Below are positions 17,274 to 26,676 of a stretch of 55,089 nt of DNA, in pieces. A model generated the notes under the pieces. The model searched no databases, was not told the origin of the DNA, and worked only from the letters and a program-made list of their open reading frames with translations. How positions within the stretch are numbered: the first letter of the stretch is position 1; each line of letters starts with the position of its first letter. Location: assembly GCF_001870905.1 (NCBI RefSeq), contig NZ_LNDC01000136.1:1-55089 (forward strand), given 5' to 3'. A program made the translations under genes and the position numbers. Source of the stretch: Geitlerinema sp. PCC 9228 (GTDB lineage Bacteria > Cyanobacteriota > Cyanobacteriia > Cyanobacteriales > PCC-9228).

Positions 17274-17714
17274 TTAAGGACGTTCTTGCGTAATCTTAAG
17301 TTCGTAGGGATTTTGAAGGCTGCTTTCCACTTCACCCACATATACTTCGTATCGACCAGCCGACCAATACCCGGAATGTTCTGCATTTTCACCAGAAACC
17401 GGATCGGTTTGCGAACAATACCTAGCTTTGTTATCTGTATTGAGGGGACCTACCATCAACAGCGTTGGTTTGCCTTCTCCTTCCACATAGAAACGTAGGT
17501 AGGTAAAATCCTGCTGCAGGTTAATAATAAAATCTGGCTCTTCTCCATGGTATCCGCAATCTTGGCGATCGCCACCAGAAGTTTCCGTTAAGGTGAGGGG
17601 GTCAGAAAAATTAGCCGAAACATCTATCACTTCCTGAGCGCGTGCCGCCGCGCCTACGGTTAGCATAGCACCAACCAGGGTAGATGCAAGCAAACGGCGA
17701 GGTTGAAGTTTCAC
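17274..17714 (-). CDS. Small secreted protein of unknown function
   Basis: The 146-residue product has a signal peptide (MKLQPRRLLASTLVGAMLTVGAAARAQ) and a mature domain of about 120 residues rich in beta-type sequence: FSDPLTLTETSGGDRQDCGYHGEEPDFIINL, YLRFYVEGEGKPTLLMVGP and GYWSAGRYEVYVGEV. Two cysteines (DCGY and RYCSQ) may form a disulfide. The pattern of a sensed G-R-Y-x-V-Y-V-G strand pair resembles small periplasmic pre-peptidase-like beta domains, but I cannot assign a family. The start is GTG at 17714, with GGAGG eight bases upstream. A terminator follows at 17114-17145. Confidence 0.75.
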   Translation of the reverse strand: MKLQPRRLLASTLVGAMLTVGAAARAQEVIDVSANFSDPLTLTETSGGDRQDCGYHGEEPDFIINLQQDFTYLRFYVEGEGKPTLLMVGPLNTDNKARYCSQTDPVSGENAEHSGYWSAGRYEVYVGEVESSLQNPYELKITQERP

Positions 17715-18115
17715 GATCGCATCCTCCGTACAATTTGATTACCAATCGTCTATTCTAGAGATCTATGACGGCTTTTCCCTACATAGGTTCCAATCACCAC
17801 CGGTAGCCATCACCTCCAAGGTTCCGTTTGGCACCATATACTTAGTACATCTTCTCTAGGTATTATTATTTTATCTTGATATAATCGAAAGTATTATCTG
17901 GTATCAGCTGGGTCTATTATTCATCAAAATAAGCAAAAACAGCGATCGCCTTGCAATTTGGTTGTTTATTCCTGCAAAAGCAGCCATTAAAGTTGTTTTC
18001 GTTCCCTTCGAGTTTCTAGAGATTTTAACTATTGATACGAACAATATATTTTTACTTTCGCAATTCATTTTGGAAATAATTTTAACCAAAGGACTTATTT
18101 TCCGGGAAACCAACC
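17715..18115. other. Divergent intergenic region, no gene seen
   Basis: These 401 AT-rich bases separate the divergent secreted-protein gene and the first AAA/WD40 gene. The only promoter-like phrase I see is TTGATATAAT near 17875. No convincing small gene, hairpin or repeat is visible apart from a HIP1-type octamer. Confidence 0.4.
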
Positions 18116-21100
18116 ATGCAAAACCTTTATCAAGTTGGCGGTAGTTTAGATAGCAACGCAGCCAGTTATGTCAAACGGCAAGCTGACGAGGACTTATACC
18201 AAGCCTTACAACGGGGAGAATTTTGCTATGTTTTAAACTGCCGCCAAATGGGAAAATCCTCCCTGCTAGTGCAAACGCGATCGCGCTTGGAAAAAGATGG
18301 CTTTCGCTGTGCCACCATAGACATGAGCCGTATCGGCAGCGAACGCATCGAACCCGAACAGTGGTACAAAAGCATTATCGCCGAACTGTGGCGAAGTTTC
18401 AACTTACTAGGAAAAATTTCCTTAAAAACCTGGTGGTCGGAAAACGAACATGCCTTCGCCATCGAACGCCTCAGCTACTTTATCGAAGATATCATTTTAC
18501 CACAATTTCCCCAGGAAAACATAATTATTTTTATCGATGAAATCGATAGCATCCTGGGATTACCTTTTTCCGTAGATGATTTCTTTGCCTTTATCCGTTT
18601 TTGCTACAACCAACGCGCCAACAATCCCGAATACAAACGACTGACATTTGCCATTTTTGGGGTAGCTACCCCATCCGATTTAATTCGCGACAAACAACGG
18701 ACTCCCTTCAACATTGGAACAGCCATTCAACTGGAAGGATTTACCTTTAACCATCAATTGCAAAAAGCTTTGCTACCGGGGTTAGTAGCGAAAAACAACA
18801 ATCCAGAAACCCTCCTCAAAGAAATTTTAGCGTGGACCAGCGGTCAGCCATTTTTGACCCAAAAACTATGCCAACTGCTCGTCCAAACAACAGAAATAGA
18901 ATACGAAGGCCAATTCAATATTTTACCAAAATCCAAATCTTTGGTCGTAGAACTGCTGGTTAAAACCCGCATTCTCAACAATTGGGAAGCGCAAGACGAA
19001 CCAGAACATTTACGAACCATTCGCGATCGCTTGTTGTCCAAAGAAAACTATCAAGCAAGATTGCTATCTACCTACCAACAAATATTACAAGGCATTCCCA
19101 TTCCCGCTGACGACTCCCAGGAACAAATGGAATTGCTTTTATCGGGATTAGTAGTCAAAAAACAGAGATACTTACAAGTCAAAAACCGCATCTACCAAGA
19201 AATTTTCAACTTAGAATGGGTAAAACGGCAGCTAGCGAACCTGCGTCCTTACTCGCAAAACTTACAAGCTTGGCTGGACTCGAACAAAACCGACCAATCG
19301 CGTTTGTTGCGGGGAAAAGCCTTGCGAGACGCACAAATCTGGTCCCAAGGCAAAAGTTTGAGCGATGTTGACTATCAATTTTTAGCCGCCAGCGAAGAAT
19401 GCGATCGCGCCGAAGTCCAACAAGCCTTAGAAGCCGAAAAACTCTCCGAAGTTGAAGCCAGACTGGAACAAGAACGAAAAACCGCCAAATTGCAGCGTTG
19501 GTTGCTCTCCAGCGTCACCCTTGCCTTTGTCGCCGCATTAGGATTTGGTGGTTTTGCTTATTCGCAGTACAAACAAGCACAAGAAAACGAACGCAAAGCC
19601 AGAGTCCGGGAAATCGAAGCATTAGCCTCTTCAGCCACAGGCAACTTTGCTTCCGACCAACGCTTGCATGCTTTAATTCAAGCCATCAAAGCCAAGCATA
19701 ACCTCCAGCAATTGGAAACCATCGACCCGCAAATTGCCGAAAAAGTTAACGTTGCCTTGCGAAAAACCGCTTACGGTGCCACAGAATACAATCGTTTGAG
19801 TGGCAACACCACCCGCGTTTGGGATATTGCCTTCAGTCCCAACAACCAGTTAATCGCCGCAGTCAGCCAAGACAACATCATTCGCATTTGGAACCGGAAA
19901 GGAGAACTGCGCCATACCATTACCAAAGCCGGCAACGAGTTACGCGCGATCGCCTTTCATCCCCATTCCCAAAAAATCGCGATCGGCAATAGCAGCGGTT
20001 GGGTGAGATTATCCAACCTCAAAGGCGAAGTTATCAAAGAATTTCAAGCCCATTCCCAAGAAATTTGGGACATTGACTTTCATCCCAAGGGGCATCTTTT
20101 GGTCACAGGCAGCAGCGACAACAAAGTAAAACTGTGGCAACTAGACGGAACCCACCAAAAAACCTTCTCCGGACACCAAAAACAAGTGAGGAAAATTACC
20201 TTCAGTCCCAACGGCAACCTCCTAGCCTCCGCCAGCAACGACAAAACAGTCAAACTTTGGTCCCTGCAAGAGGGTTTGCAAAAAACCTTTTCCTACCACG
20301 ACGCCGAAGTCATCGCTTTAGCCTTTCATCCCAACGGTCAAAAACTGCTTAGCGGCGATAACGAGGGAGTCCTGAAACTGTACGACATTCACAGCCGGCA
20401 AGTCAAAACCATTGGCAAACACGACTCCAGTATTTTTGCCGTTGCTTTTGGCACCGATGGCGAGTTAATTGCCTCTGGCAGTTGGGACAAAACCGTACGT
20501 TTGTGGCGTCCCGACGGTCGTTTGTTGAGAACCTTTCGCGGACACGAAGCCGCCGTTAGCGACCTAACTTTCAGTCCCGACGGCAACACCTTGGTATCTG
20601 GTGCTTTCAACGGCGAAGTCAAACTTTGGCAATACAGCGCACCTTTTTTAAAATTGTTGCAAGGACACAGCAAGGAAGTTCGCAATACAGTTTTTCACCC
20701 CGACGGTCAAATGTTGGCATCGAGTAGTTGGACGGGAGAAGTGAATTTATGGGGAATTGATGGTTCTCTGTTGGCAACGCTACCCAAACAGAAAGCAGGG
20801 GTCATTGGTCTGGACTTCCATCCCCAAAAAGAGATTTTGGCAACGGGAAGTTGGGATGAAACCATTACCTTGTGGGATGTGGCAGATAGAACCAAGATAA
20901 GACAATTTCAAGCACATGCTTTGGGGGTGAATCAAATTGCTTTTCATCCCAATGGAAATCTACTGGTTTCTGTTGGCAACGATAATCAAGTCAAACTTTG
21001 GAATTTGGACGGTACCCTGCGGCGAACTGTGGCGAAGTTGCCAGAGTCAATCACAGCGGTTGCATTTCATCCGGATGGCGATTTCATTGCCGCTGGCAGT

Positions 21101-21610
21101 GAAGACCAAAAAGTGAGGGTATGGCGGCTGGATGGAACCTTGGTGAAGGTATTTTCCGGTCACGAAGGCGCTATTTGGGGGGTTGATTTTCATCCCAATG
21201 GTAAGAAAATAGTATCCGCCAGTACCGATGGAACGGCAAAAATTTGGGAAATCAACGGCGATGGGGTTACCACGCTAACAGGACATGACGGCATTGTAGA
21301 CCAAGTTGCCTTTCACCCCAACGGCGAAATGGTTGCCTCTGCCAGTTGGGATGGCACCCTTAAATTATGGCAAACCGACGGCAGGGAAATCAAAACCCTG
21401 GACAGACACACCGAATCCGTCCGAACTCTAGCATTTAGTCCCGAGGGTCGTTGGTTGGCTTCCGGCGGTGACAACAGCAGGGTGTTCCTTTGGGATATGA
21501 ATCGGGTGTTAAAATTAAATGAGTTTGCTTATGCTTGTCAATTGGCGCGGGATTACTTGCAAACCAATCCCCAGGTGAAACCGCGCGATCGCAACTTGTG
21601 CAATTCTTAA
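18116..21610 (+). CDS. AAA-like ATPase with 14 WD40 repeats (copy 1)
   Basis: The 1164-residue protein starts with a cyanobacterial AAA-like (AAA_35-type, STAND-like) NTPase domain: YQVGGSLDSNAASYVKRQAD, a shortened Walker A at residues 43-49 (RQMGKSS) and a Walker B IIIFIDEIDSIL near 137-148. A helical region with EPEHLRTIRDRLL follows, then a short coiled segment, one membrane helix at about 462-484 (WLLSSVTLAFVAALGFGGFAY) and 14 WD40 repeats from about 560 to 1125, enough for two seven-bladed propellers. The tail RDYLQTN...DRNLC recurs in its neighbour. Such proteins are thought to be ligand-sensing switches. No nuclease, protease or other effector domain is visible. The protein is probably anchored in the inner membrane, with the ATPase and propellers on opposite sides. 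Confidence 0.88.
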   Translation: MQNLYQVGGSLDSNAASYVKRQADEDLYQALQRGEFCYVLNCRQMGKSSLLVQTRSRLEKDGFRCATIDMSRIGSERIEPEQWYKSIIAELWRSFNLLGKISLKTWWSENEHAFAIERLSYFIEDIILPQFPQENIIIFIDEIDSILGLPFSVDDFFAFIRFCYNQRANNPEYKRLTFAIFGVATPSDLIRDKQRTPFNIGTAIQLEGFTFNHQLQKALLPGLVAKNNNPETLLKEILAWTSGQPFLTQKLCQLLVQTTEIEYEGQFNILPKSKSLVVELLVKTRILNNWEAQDEPEHLRTIRDRLLSKENYQARLLSTYQQILQGIPIPADDSQEQMELLLSGLVVKKQRYLQVKNRIYQEIFNLEWVKRQLANLRPYSQNLQAWLDSNKTDQSRLLRGKALRDAQIWSQGKSLSDVDYQFLAASEECDRAEVQQALEAEKLSEVEARLEQERKTAKLQRWLLSSVTLAFVAALGFGGFAYSQYKQAQENERKARVREIEALASSATGNFASDQRLHALIQAIKAKHNLQQLETIDPQIAEKVNVALRKTAYGATEYNRLSGNTTRVWDIAFSPNNQLIAAVSQDNIIRIWNRKGELRHTITKAGNELRAIAFHPHSQKIAIGNSSGWVRLSNLKGEVIKEFQAHSQEIWDIDFHPKGHLLVTGSSDNKVKLWQLDGTHQKTFSGHQKQVRKITFSPNGNLLASASNDKTVKLWSLQEGLQKTFSYHDAEVIALAFHPNGQKLLSGDNEGVLKLYDIHSRQVKTIGKHDSSIFAVAFGTDGELIASGSWDKTVRLWRPDGRLLRTFRGHEAAVSDLTFSPDGNTLVSGAFNGEVKLWQYSAPFLKLLQGHSKEVRNTVFHPDGQMLASSSWTGEVNLWGIDGSLLATLPKQKAGVIGLDFHPQKEILATGSWDETITLWDVADRTKIRQFQAHALGVNQIAFHPNGNLLVSVGNDNQVKLWNLDGTLRRTVAKLPESITAVAFHPDGDFIAAGSEDQKVRVWRLDGTLVKVFSGHEGAIWGVDFHPNGKKIVSASTDGTAKIWEINGDGVTTLTGHDGIVDQVAFHPNGEMVASASWDGTLKLWQTDGREIKTLDRHTESVRTLAFSPEGRWLASGGDNSRVFLWDMNRVLKLNEFAYACQLARDYLQTNPQVKPRDRNLCNS

Positions 21611-21767
21611 TCTATCGAAACAACTGGTAAAGTTGCCGTTGCCAGTTGGGGAAATGCATACAAAAAATTCATTTTTTGGTTGAAAATTGGGAAATTTGTG
21701 CATTTATAACTCAGTAACGACCTATGGCCAATTGAGATACATCTAGAGAATCTCCCTTTCTAAATTT

Positions 21768-24700
21768 ATGACTGTTTATCAAGTTGGCGGTAGCCTGGCT
21801 AGTAATGCTCCTAGTTACGTAGAAAGACATGCAGATACTTACTTGTACGAAGGTCTCAAACAAGGCCAATTTTGCTATGTCTTTAACTCCCGTCAGATGG
21901 GAAAATCATCCCTGTTGGTTAGAACTTACCATCGCTTGCAAGAATCGGGATTTCGATGCAGTACCATAGACATGACTCGTTTGGGAAACGAAAATATCAC
22001 CCCTTCCCAGTGGTACAAAGGAATTGCAGCAGAACTGTGGCGTGGATTTGACCTGCTAGGAACCATCAATTTAAAAACTTGGTGGCAGCAGTTGGAAGAC
22101 ATGTCTCTGGTCCATCGACTGAGTGCTTTTGTGGAAGAAATTCTACAGCAGTATCCCCAGGAAAATATTTGTATTTTTATCGATGAAATTGATAGTATTC
22201 TGAGCTTACCTTTTTCTATTGATGATTTTTTTGCTTTTATTCGTTTTTGTTACAACCAACGTGCCAATTCGGCTGAATATCAGCGGTTAACCTTTGCTTT
22301 GTTTGGTGTCGCCACCCCTTCCGATTTGATTCAAGACAAGCAAAGAACGCCTTTTAACATCGGTACGGCAATTGAGTTGGGAGGATTTCACCTTGACGAA
22401 GCGCAACCTTTGTGTTGTGGATTTCTAGAAACAGCCGAACGTCCTCAAGTGGTGTTACAAGAGATTTTACATTGGACTGGGGGACAACCTTTTCTAACTC
22501 AAAAATTATGCTATTTGGTGCTGCAAGCGTTGCAGGCTTCTCCCAGTCAAGAATCCTATATTACTAAAAATCGAGAATCGTTTTGGGTGGGATTGGTAGC
22601 AAGAACCAAAATTATCCATCGTTGGGAATCGCAAGACGAACCGGAACATCTGAGAACCATACGAGACCGGTTGCTTTACAACGAAAAATATGCCGCTAGA
22701 CTGCTGGGAATTTATCAAAGAATTTTGCAAGGGGAAACGGTGGTGGCGGACGATTCTCAGGAACAAACCGAACTGATGCTATCGGGTTTGGTGGTTCGAG
22801 ATGGCGGCATTTTGCAAGTGAAAAATCGTATTTATGCTGAAGTGTTTAATGTAGATTGGGTAAAACAGCAGCTATCCCAACTACGTCCTTACTCGCAAGC
22901 GTTGAAAGCCTGGGTTGCCTCTAACTTTACAGATACGTCGCGCTTGCTGCAGGGAAAAGCCTTGCGAGATGCTCAAAGATGGGCGCATGGCAAGAGTCTC
23001 AGCGATTTGGACTATCAGTTTTTGGCTGCTAGCCAGCAGCACGATCGCGCCACGGTACAGCAGGCTCTGGAAGCGGCACGCGCTCAAGAGGTAGAAGCGA
23101 GACTGACGCAAGAAAAAAGAAGTGCTCGTTTGCAACGACTGTTATTGATTGCCGTTAGTTTTGCGTTAGTTATCTCTTCTAGTTTGGGAGCTTTCGCGTT
23201 TCACATGTATCGCAACGCTCGTCAAGAAACGCGGAGGGCGAAAATTAACGAGATTAAAGCGATCGCGACTTCTGCCGAATCCTTATTTGCATCCCAATAC
23301 AATCTCCAAGCTCTGAAAGAAGCTATTAAAGCGACCAGACGTGTACGACAAATGGATAATATTGAAAAGTTCAATCCCGAGTTGCAGAGGCAAGTGCGAC
23401 AGGTACTACGGAAAACGGCTTATCAAGTACGTGCCTACAATACCTTGACCGGTCATGATGGGACGGTCTACGAAGTATTGTTTTCTCCAGACGGCGATGC
23501 GATCGCTTCTGCCAGTTGGGATGGTACCATCAAGCTATGGAAACCGGATGGCACCCTCATTACTACCCTGCGAGGACACGAAAAAGGGATTTTTGGCATT
23601 GAATTTAGTCGCGACGGTCGGTACCTAGCCTCTGCCAGCGATGACAACACTGTCAAGCTCTGGAAAATGAACCGTTCGGATGGTGACATTCAATCGGCAA
23701 CTTTGGTGAGAACGTTTCGAGGACATGAAGACAGCGTTCACGAAGTGACCTTTAGTCCCGATGGCAACATTATCGTTTCCGGTAGCAACGACCATACCAT
23801 CAAAATTTGGAAACGGGATGGTAAGCTTATAAAAACCATTCCCGCACATGAAAAATCAATATTTGGTTTGGATTTTCATCCCAACGGCAAAATATTTGCC
23901 TCTGGCAGTTGGGACAATACCATTAAAATTTGGAGACGCGATGGCACGCTTTTACAAACCATTGACCAACATCAAACTGATGTGAATGAAATTGCTTTTC
24001 ATCCCAGTGGCAAGTTTTTAGCTTCCGCCAGCGACGATAAAACGATTAAATTTTGGACTCTGAATGGCAGGGAGATCGCAACTCTTCGCGGCCATCAAAA
24101 CGATGTGAATCGATTGGCTTTTGACAAACAAGGACAGATTTTAGCAAGTTCTTCCGATGACGGTACGGTGAAAATCTGGGATCTGACAAAAATTCAAAAT
24201 TTCGATCGTTTCCCATATAAAGATAACTGGGATATTACTCCGGTCAATACATTTCGGGGACCGAAAAGTGCCGTATGGGGAATTGATATTAGTCCCAACA
24301 ATCGCTTGATTGTATCTACTGGAGCTGATTTTACGGTGAATTTGTGGCGTCGCGAAGAAAATTTGCTCACTCGGCTTTCAGAACATCAAGACCAAGTAAC
24401 AGCGGTGGCTTTGAGTTCGGTGCGTTCTAACTTAATCGTAACCGGAACCCAAAATGGTGTCATCAAATTTTGGCATCGCGATGGGAAGTTATTACGTACG
24501 ATTGATGCCCATGAAGAATTGATTTTGGGAATTACGTTCGGTCCCGACGGTCAATCCCTCGCTTCCACGAGTTGGGATGGAACGGCGACTTTGTGGAATT
24601 TGGATGGTAGCAAACAATTGACACTCAAAGACCATGATGGTGGTATCAATCAATTATCGTTTTCGACTGATGGAAAGCTGATGGCAACCGGTAGCGATGA

Positions 24701-25361
24701 CGATACTATCAAGTTGTGGCGGCGAGATGGTACGCTGTTGAAAACGCTCACCAGACATGAAGAGGATGTGAATAGTGTGGTGTTTTCTCCCGATGGGGAA
24801 TTTATAGCTTCTGCTAGTCGCGATCGCACTATCAAGCTGTGGACGCGAAAAGGGAAGTTTTTAAGAAGGTTGGGTACCCATGAAGATACCATTTATGCGG
24901 TGGCGTTCGGTCCCGATGGGGAATTGTTGGCTTCTGCTGGTCGCGATCGCGTGGTAAAAATCTGGAAACCCAATGGTAAATTGGTAGCAACTTTAAAAGG
25001 ACACACCGACCGAGTGCGAGATGTGGCTTTTACTCCCGACGGTCGGTTTATTATATCGGCTAGTTGGGACAATTCCTTGCGAATTTGGCGGCGAAATGGT
25101 TCTTTTGTTACGGCTTTGCGAGGGCATCGCGATGGCGTTAGTCAGCTGGCAATCTCCCAAGATGGCAAAACGCTGGTTTCGGCTGGAGGTGGCGACCAAG
25201 TAGCGATTGTCTGGCAGTTGGATCGAGTGTTGGATTTCGATCGCTTGTTAAACTATAGCTGCGATTGGATACGCAATTATTTGAAAACCAATGCGGAAGT
25301 TCCCGAAAGCGACAGGAATTTGTGTGAGGGGTTGGGGGCTCATCCCACATCCGATACGTAA
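21768..25361 (+). CDS. AAA-like ATPase with 14 WD40 repeats (copy 2)
   Basis: This 1197-residue protein is a tandem paralogue of the preceding gene with the same order: AAA-like domain (RQMGKSS Walker A near residues 43-49, ICIFIDEIDSIL Walker B), helical region (QDEPEHLRTIRDRLL identical to copy 1), membrane helix at about 458-480 and 14 WD40 repeats from about 559 to 1155. Repeats 2 and 6 carry short insertions (KMNRSDGDIQSATL, FDRFPYKDNWDITPV). The AAA halves are much more alike than the propellers, as expected if the sensor diverges while the switch is kept. The tail CDWIRNYLKTN...SDRNLC matches copy 1. It starts 157 bases after copy 1 and could be transcribed alone or with it. Confidence 0.88.
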   Translation: MTVYQVGGSLASNAPSYVERHADTYLYEGLKQGQFCYVFNSRQMGKSSLLVRTYHRLQESGFRCSTIDMTRLGNENITPSQWYKGIAAELWRGFDLLGTINLKTWWQQLEDMSLVHRLSAFVEEILQQYPQENICIFIDEIDSILSLPFSIDDFFAFIRFCYNQRANSAEYQRLTFALFGVATPSDLIQDKQRTPFNIGTAIELGGFHLDEAQPLCCGFLETAERPQVVLQEILHWTGGQPFLTQKLCYLVLQALQASPSQESYITKNRESFWVGLVARTKIIHRWESQDEPEHLRTIRDRLLYNEKYAARLLGIYQRILQGETVVADDSQEQTELMLSGLVVRDGGILQVKNRIYAEVFNVDWVKQQLSQLRPYSQALKAWVASNFTDTSRLLQGKALRDAQRWAHGKSLSDLDYQFLAASQQHDRATVQQALEAARAQEVEARLTQEKRSARLQRLLLIAVSFALVISSSLGAFAFHMYRNARQETRRAKINEIKAIATSAESLFASQYNLQALKEAIKATRRVRQMDNIEKFNPELQRQVRQVLRKTAYQVRAYNTLTGHDGTVYEVLFSPDGDAIASASWDGTIKLWKPDGTLITTLRGHEKGIFGIEFSRDGRYLASASDDNTVKLWKMNRSDGDIQSATLVRTFRGHEDSVHEVTFSPDGNIIVSGSNDHTIKIWKRDGKLIKTIPAHEKSIFGLDFHPNGKIFASGSWDNTIKIWRRDGTLLQTIDQHQTDVNEIAFHPSGKFLASASDDKTIKFWTLNGREIATLRGHQNDVNRLAFDKQGQILASSSDDGTVKIWDLTKIQNFDRFPYKDNWDITPVNTFRGPKSAVWGIDISPNNRLIVSTGADFTVNLWRREENLLTRLSEHQDQVTAVALSSVRSNLIVTGTQNGVIKFWHRDGKLLRTIDAHEELILGITFGPDGQSLASTSWDGTATLWNLDGSKQLTLKDHDGGINQLSFSTDGKLMATGSDDDTIKLWRRDGTLLKTLTRHEEDVNSVVFSPDGEFIASASRDRTIKLWTRKGKFLRRLGTHEDTIYAVAFGPDGELLASAGRDRVVKIWKPNGKLVATLKGHTDRVRDVAFTPDGRFIISASWDNSLRIWRRNGSFVTALRGHRDGVSQLAISQDGKTLVSAGGGDQVAIVWQLDRVLDFDRLLNYSCDWIRNYLKTNAEVPESDRNLCEGLGAHPTSDT

Positions 25362-25380
25362 AAACCACATTTTAAGGGGG

Positions 25381-25452
25381 AGGAGTGGGAGGAGTGGGAG
25401 GAGTGGGAGGAGTGGGAGGAGTGGGAGGAGTGGGAGGAGTGGGAGGAGGGGG
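25381..25452. repeat. 9-bp G-rich tandem repeat (AGGAGTGGG)
   Basis: Seven perfect head-to-tail copies of AGGAGTGGG run from 25381 to 25443, followed by one imperfect copy (AGGAGGGGG) to 25452. It lies 20 bases after the stop of the second WD40 gene. On the plus strand it offers GGG tracts every nine bases, with six-base loops, so it could form a G-quadruplex. Copy number is likely to vary between strains by slippage. Confidence 0.9.
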
Positions 25453-25539
25453 AGGAAGACGATAGGAAGTATTCCTTGGGGGATTTTTCGGGTCTTTACA
25501 GTGCGGATTTGGGATGAAAAGTGCCTGTGACTTTTTCCT

Positions 25540-26184
25540 CTAATCTCGCTGAATTCTCACCGCACGCATTCCTACTGCCTTGGCACCTTCGATGTCTTCC
25601 GACCAGCTATCTCCCACATGCCAAGCGGCTGCCGGGTCGCACTCGTGCTTTTTTAGGGCTTTTTGGAAAATGGTAGCCTCTGGTTTGGCAGCACCAACTT
25701 CTGAGGAAATGGTGACCGATTGGAAAAAATCTCCTAACTTTAATTCTTGCAATACATTGTGCAGGCGAGAATCAAAATTACTAATCACACCCAATTCAAT
25801 TTCCATATCTTGCCAGCGTTGGAGCGATCGCGGTACATCATCGTATACCACCCAGGGTTCGCCACTAGCAAAATGGGCGTATAACTCCGCAAAAAACGTC
25901 GAAAAATCGCTAAAACGTTCCAACCCCCCCGCCTGTTGAAACGTTTGTGCCACAATGGCTCGCCACCATTCATATTCGCGCCTGCGAATTTCCCGGGTAC
26001 TGGCCCCAGGAAACGCCAGGGGGTCAGCCGCCTTAAAACTCTTGTAAAACGCTTGATTGATAACACTGGGACTCAAATCAACCCCATAATCCCGTGCCAA
26101 ACGCGCGTAAACGTCTCCCACGCTTGGCTGTACGCCAAACAGCGTACCCACCGCATCCAGGAAAATAGCTTTTGGTTTTTCCAT
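25540..26184 (-). CDS. HAD-superfamily hydrolase, subfamily IA (REG-2-like)
   Basis: The 214-residue protein has the HAD fold. Motif I is FLDAVGTLF with nucleophile Asp10; the usual second Asp (two residues on) is Val12, as in REG-2/HDHD3-like members. Motif II is GVISNFDSR, motif III the lysine in GAAKPEATIF, and motif IV WHVGDSWSEDIEGAKAVGMRAV. The cap domain lies between about 15 and 90. It probably hydrolyses a small phosphorylated metabolite in the cytoplasm; the substrate is unknown. The ATG at 26184 is chosen over a TTG two codons earlier. It is convergent with the WD40 gene and divergent from metH. Confidence 0.87.
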   Translation of the reverse strand: MEKPKAIFLDAVGTLFGVQPSVGDVYARLARDYGVDLSPSVINQAFYKSFKAADPLAFPGASTREIRRREYEWWRAIVAQTFQQAGGLERFSDFSTFFAELYAHFASGEPWVVYDDVPRSLQRWQDMEIELGVISNFDSRLHNVLQELKLGDFFQSVTISSEVGAAKPEATIFQKALKKHECDPAAAWHVGDSWSEDIEGAKAVGMRAVRIQRD

Positions 26185-26676
26185 AAGCAACCACGCAAGA
26201 ATTTAAATTTCTTTTAAGTATCTGAGAACAAGTGGGGAGCTCGGGAGTATGGAAAACCGGCACGGTCCGCTCTTTTCCAATTTACCCAATACGGCCAAAT
26301 CCTGCTAGTATGCGATCGCAACTGGCCAGCAATCGGATTTTCCAAAAATCGCAATCTTTTGTAATCTATACAATAAATATAATGTAACAATTATAACCAG
26401 TCGTTGGCTAAATTCATTCACAAAGTGCAGGTATGGCGTCCCTAGCCAGACAAAGCAAACATATCTGCCATATTTGCGACCAAACAACAGAAATATCTTC
26501 TAGGGGGAGCCATCCTTAGAATTCCCCACCACCAGTAACCCCCGGTTGGGGAAGCAACCATGGCTATACTGTAGGAACGAATTCCTACCTTTGGCAGCAT
26601 CCCCAAAAACCAGGAACAGCCCTCGCGGCGATTCCCAGGGAACTTGCCAAAACATTGCAGAATTTTGGAAGGCTAT
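26185..26676 (+). promoter_or_regulatory. Promoter and long 5' leader of metH
   Basis: The 492 bases upstream of metH hold a good -10 hexamer TATAAT at 26378-26383 within AT-rich DNA, which would give an RNA leader of roughly 285 bases. The leader contains hairpins: CCCC-GGTT-GGGG near 26541-26552 and GTAGGAA-CGAA-TTCCTAC at 26571-26588. This length and structure suggest post-transcriptional control, but I cannot match it to a known riboswitch. No coding frame of note is present. Confidence 0.45.

Noticed and set aside
19790-25250. Regular repeats that might suggest a CRISPR array or minisatellite
   Set aside because: The about 120-base periodicity is protein-coding (WD40 units) with diverged DNA and no identical repeats with unique spacers.
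25291-25530. Short open frame encoding a Gly-Arg-Ser repeat
   Set aside because: It results from reading the 9-bp tandem repeat in one frame; it starts inside the WD40 gene and has no ribosome-binding site.
26500-26676. Possible cobalamin riboswitch in the metH leader (GGGGAAGC and CCAGGAACAGCC resemble parts of the B12 consensus)
   Set aside because: The conserved GGTG-AATCC and GCCACTG elements and the full B12 box are not present in the right order, so I annotate only a structured leader.
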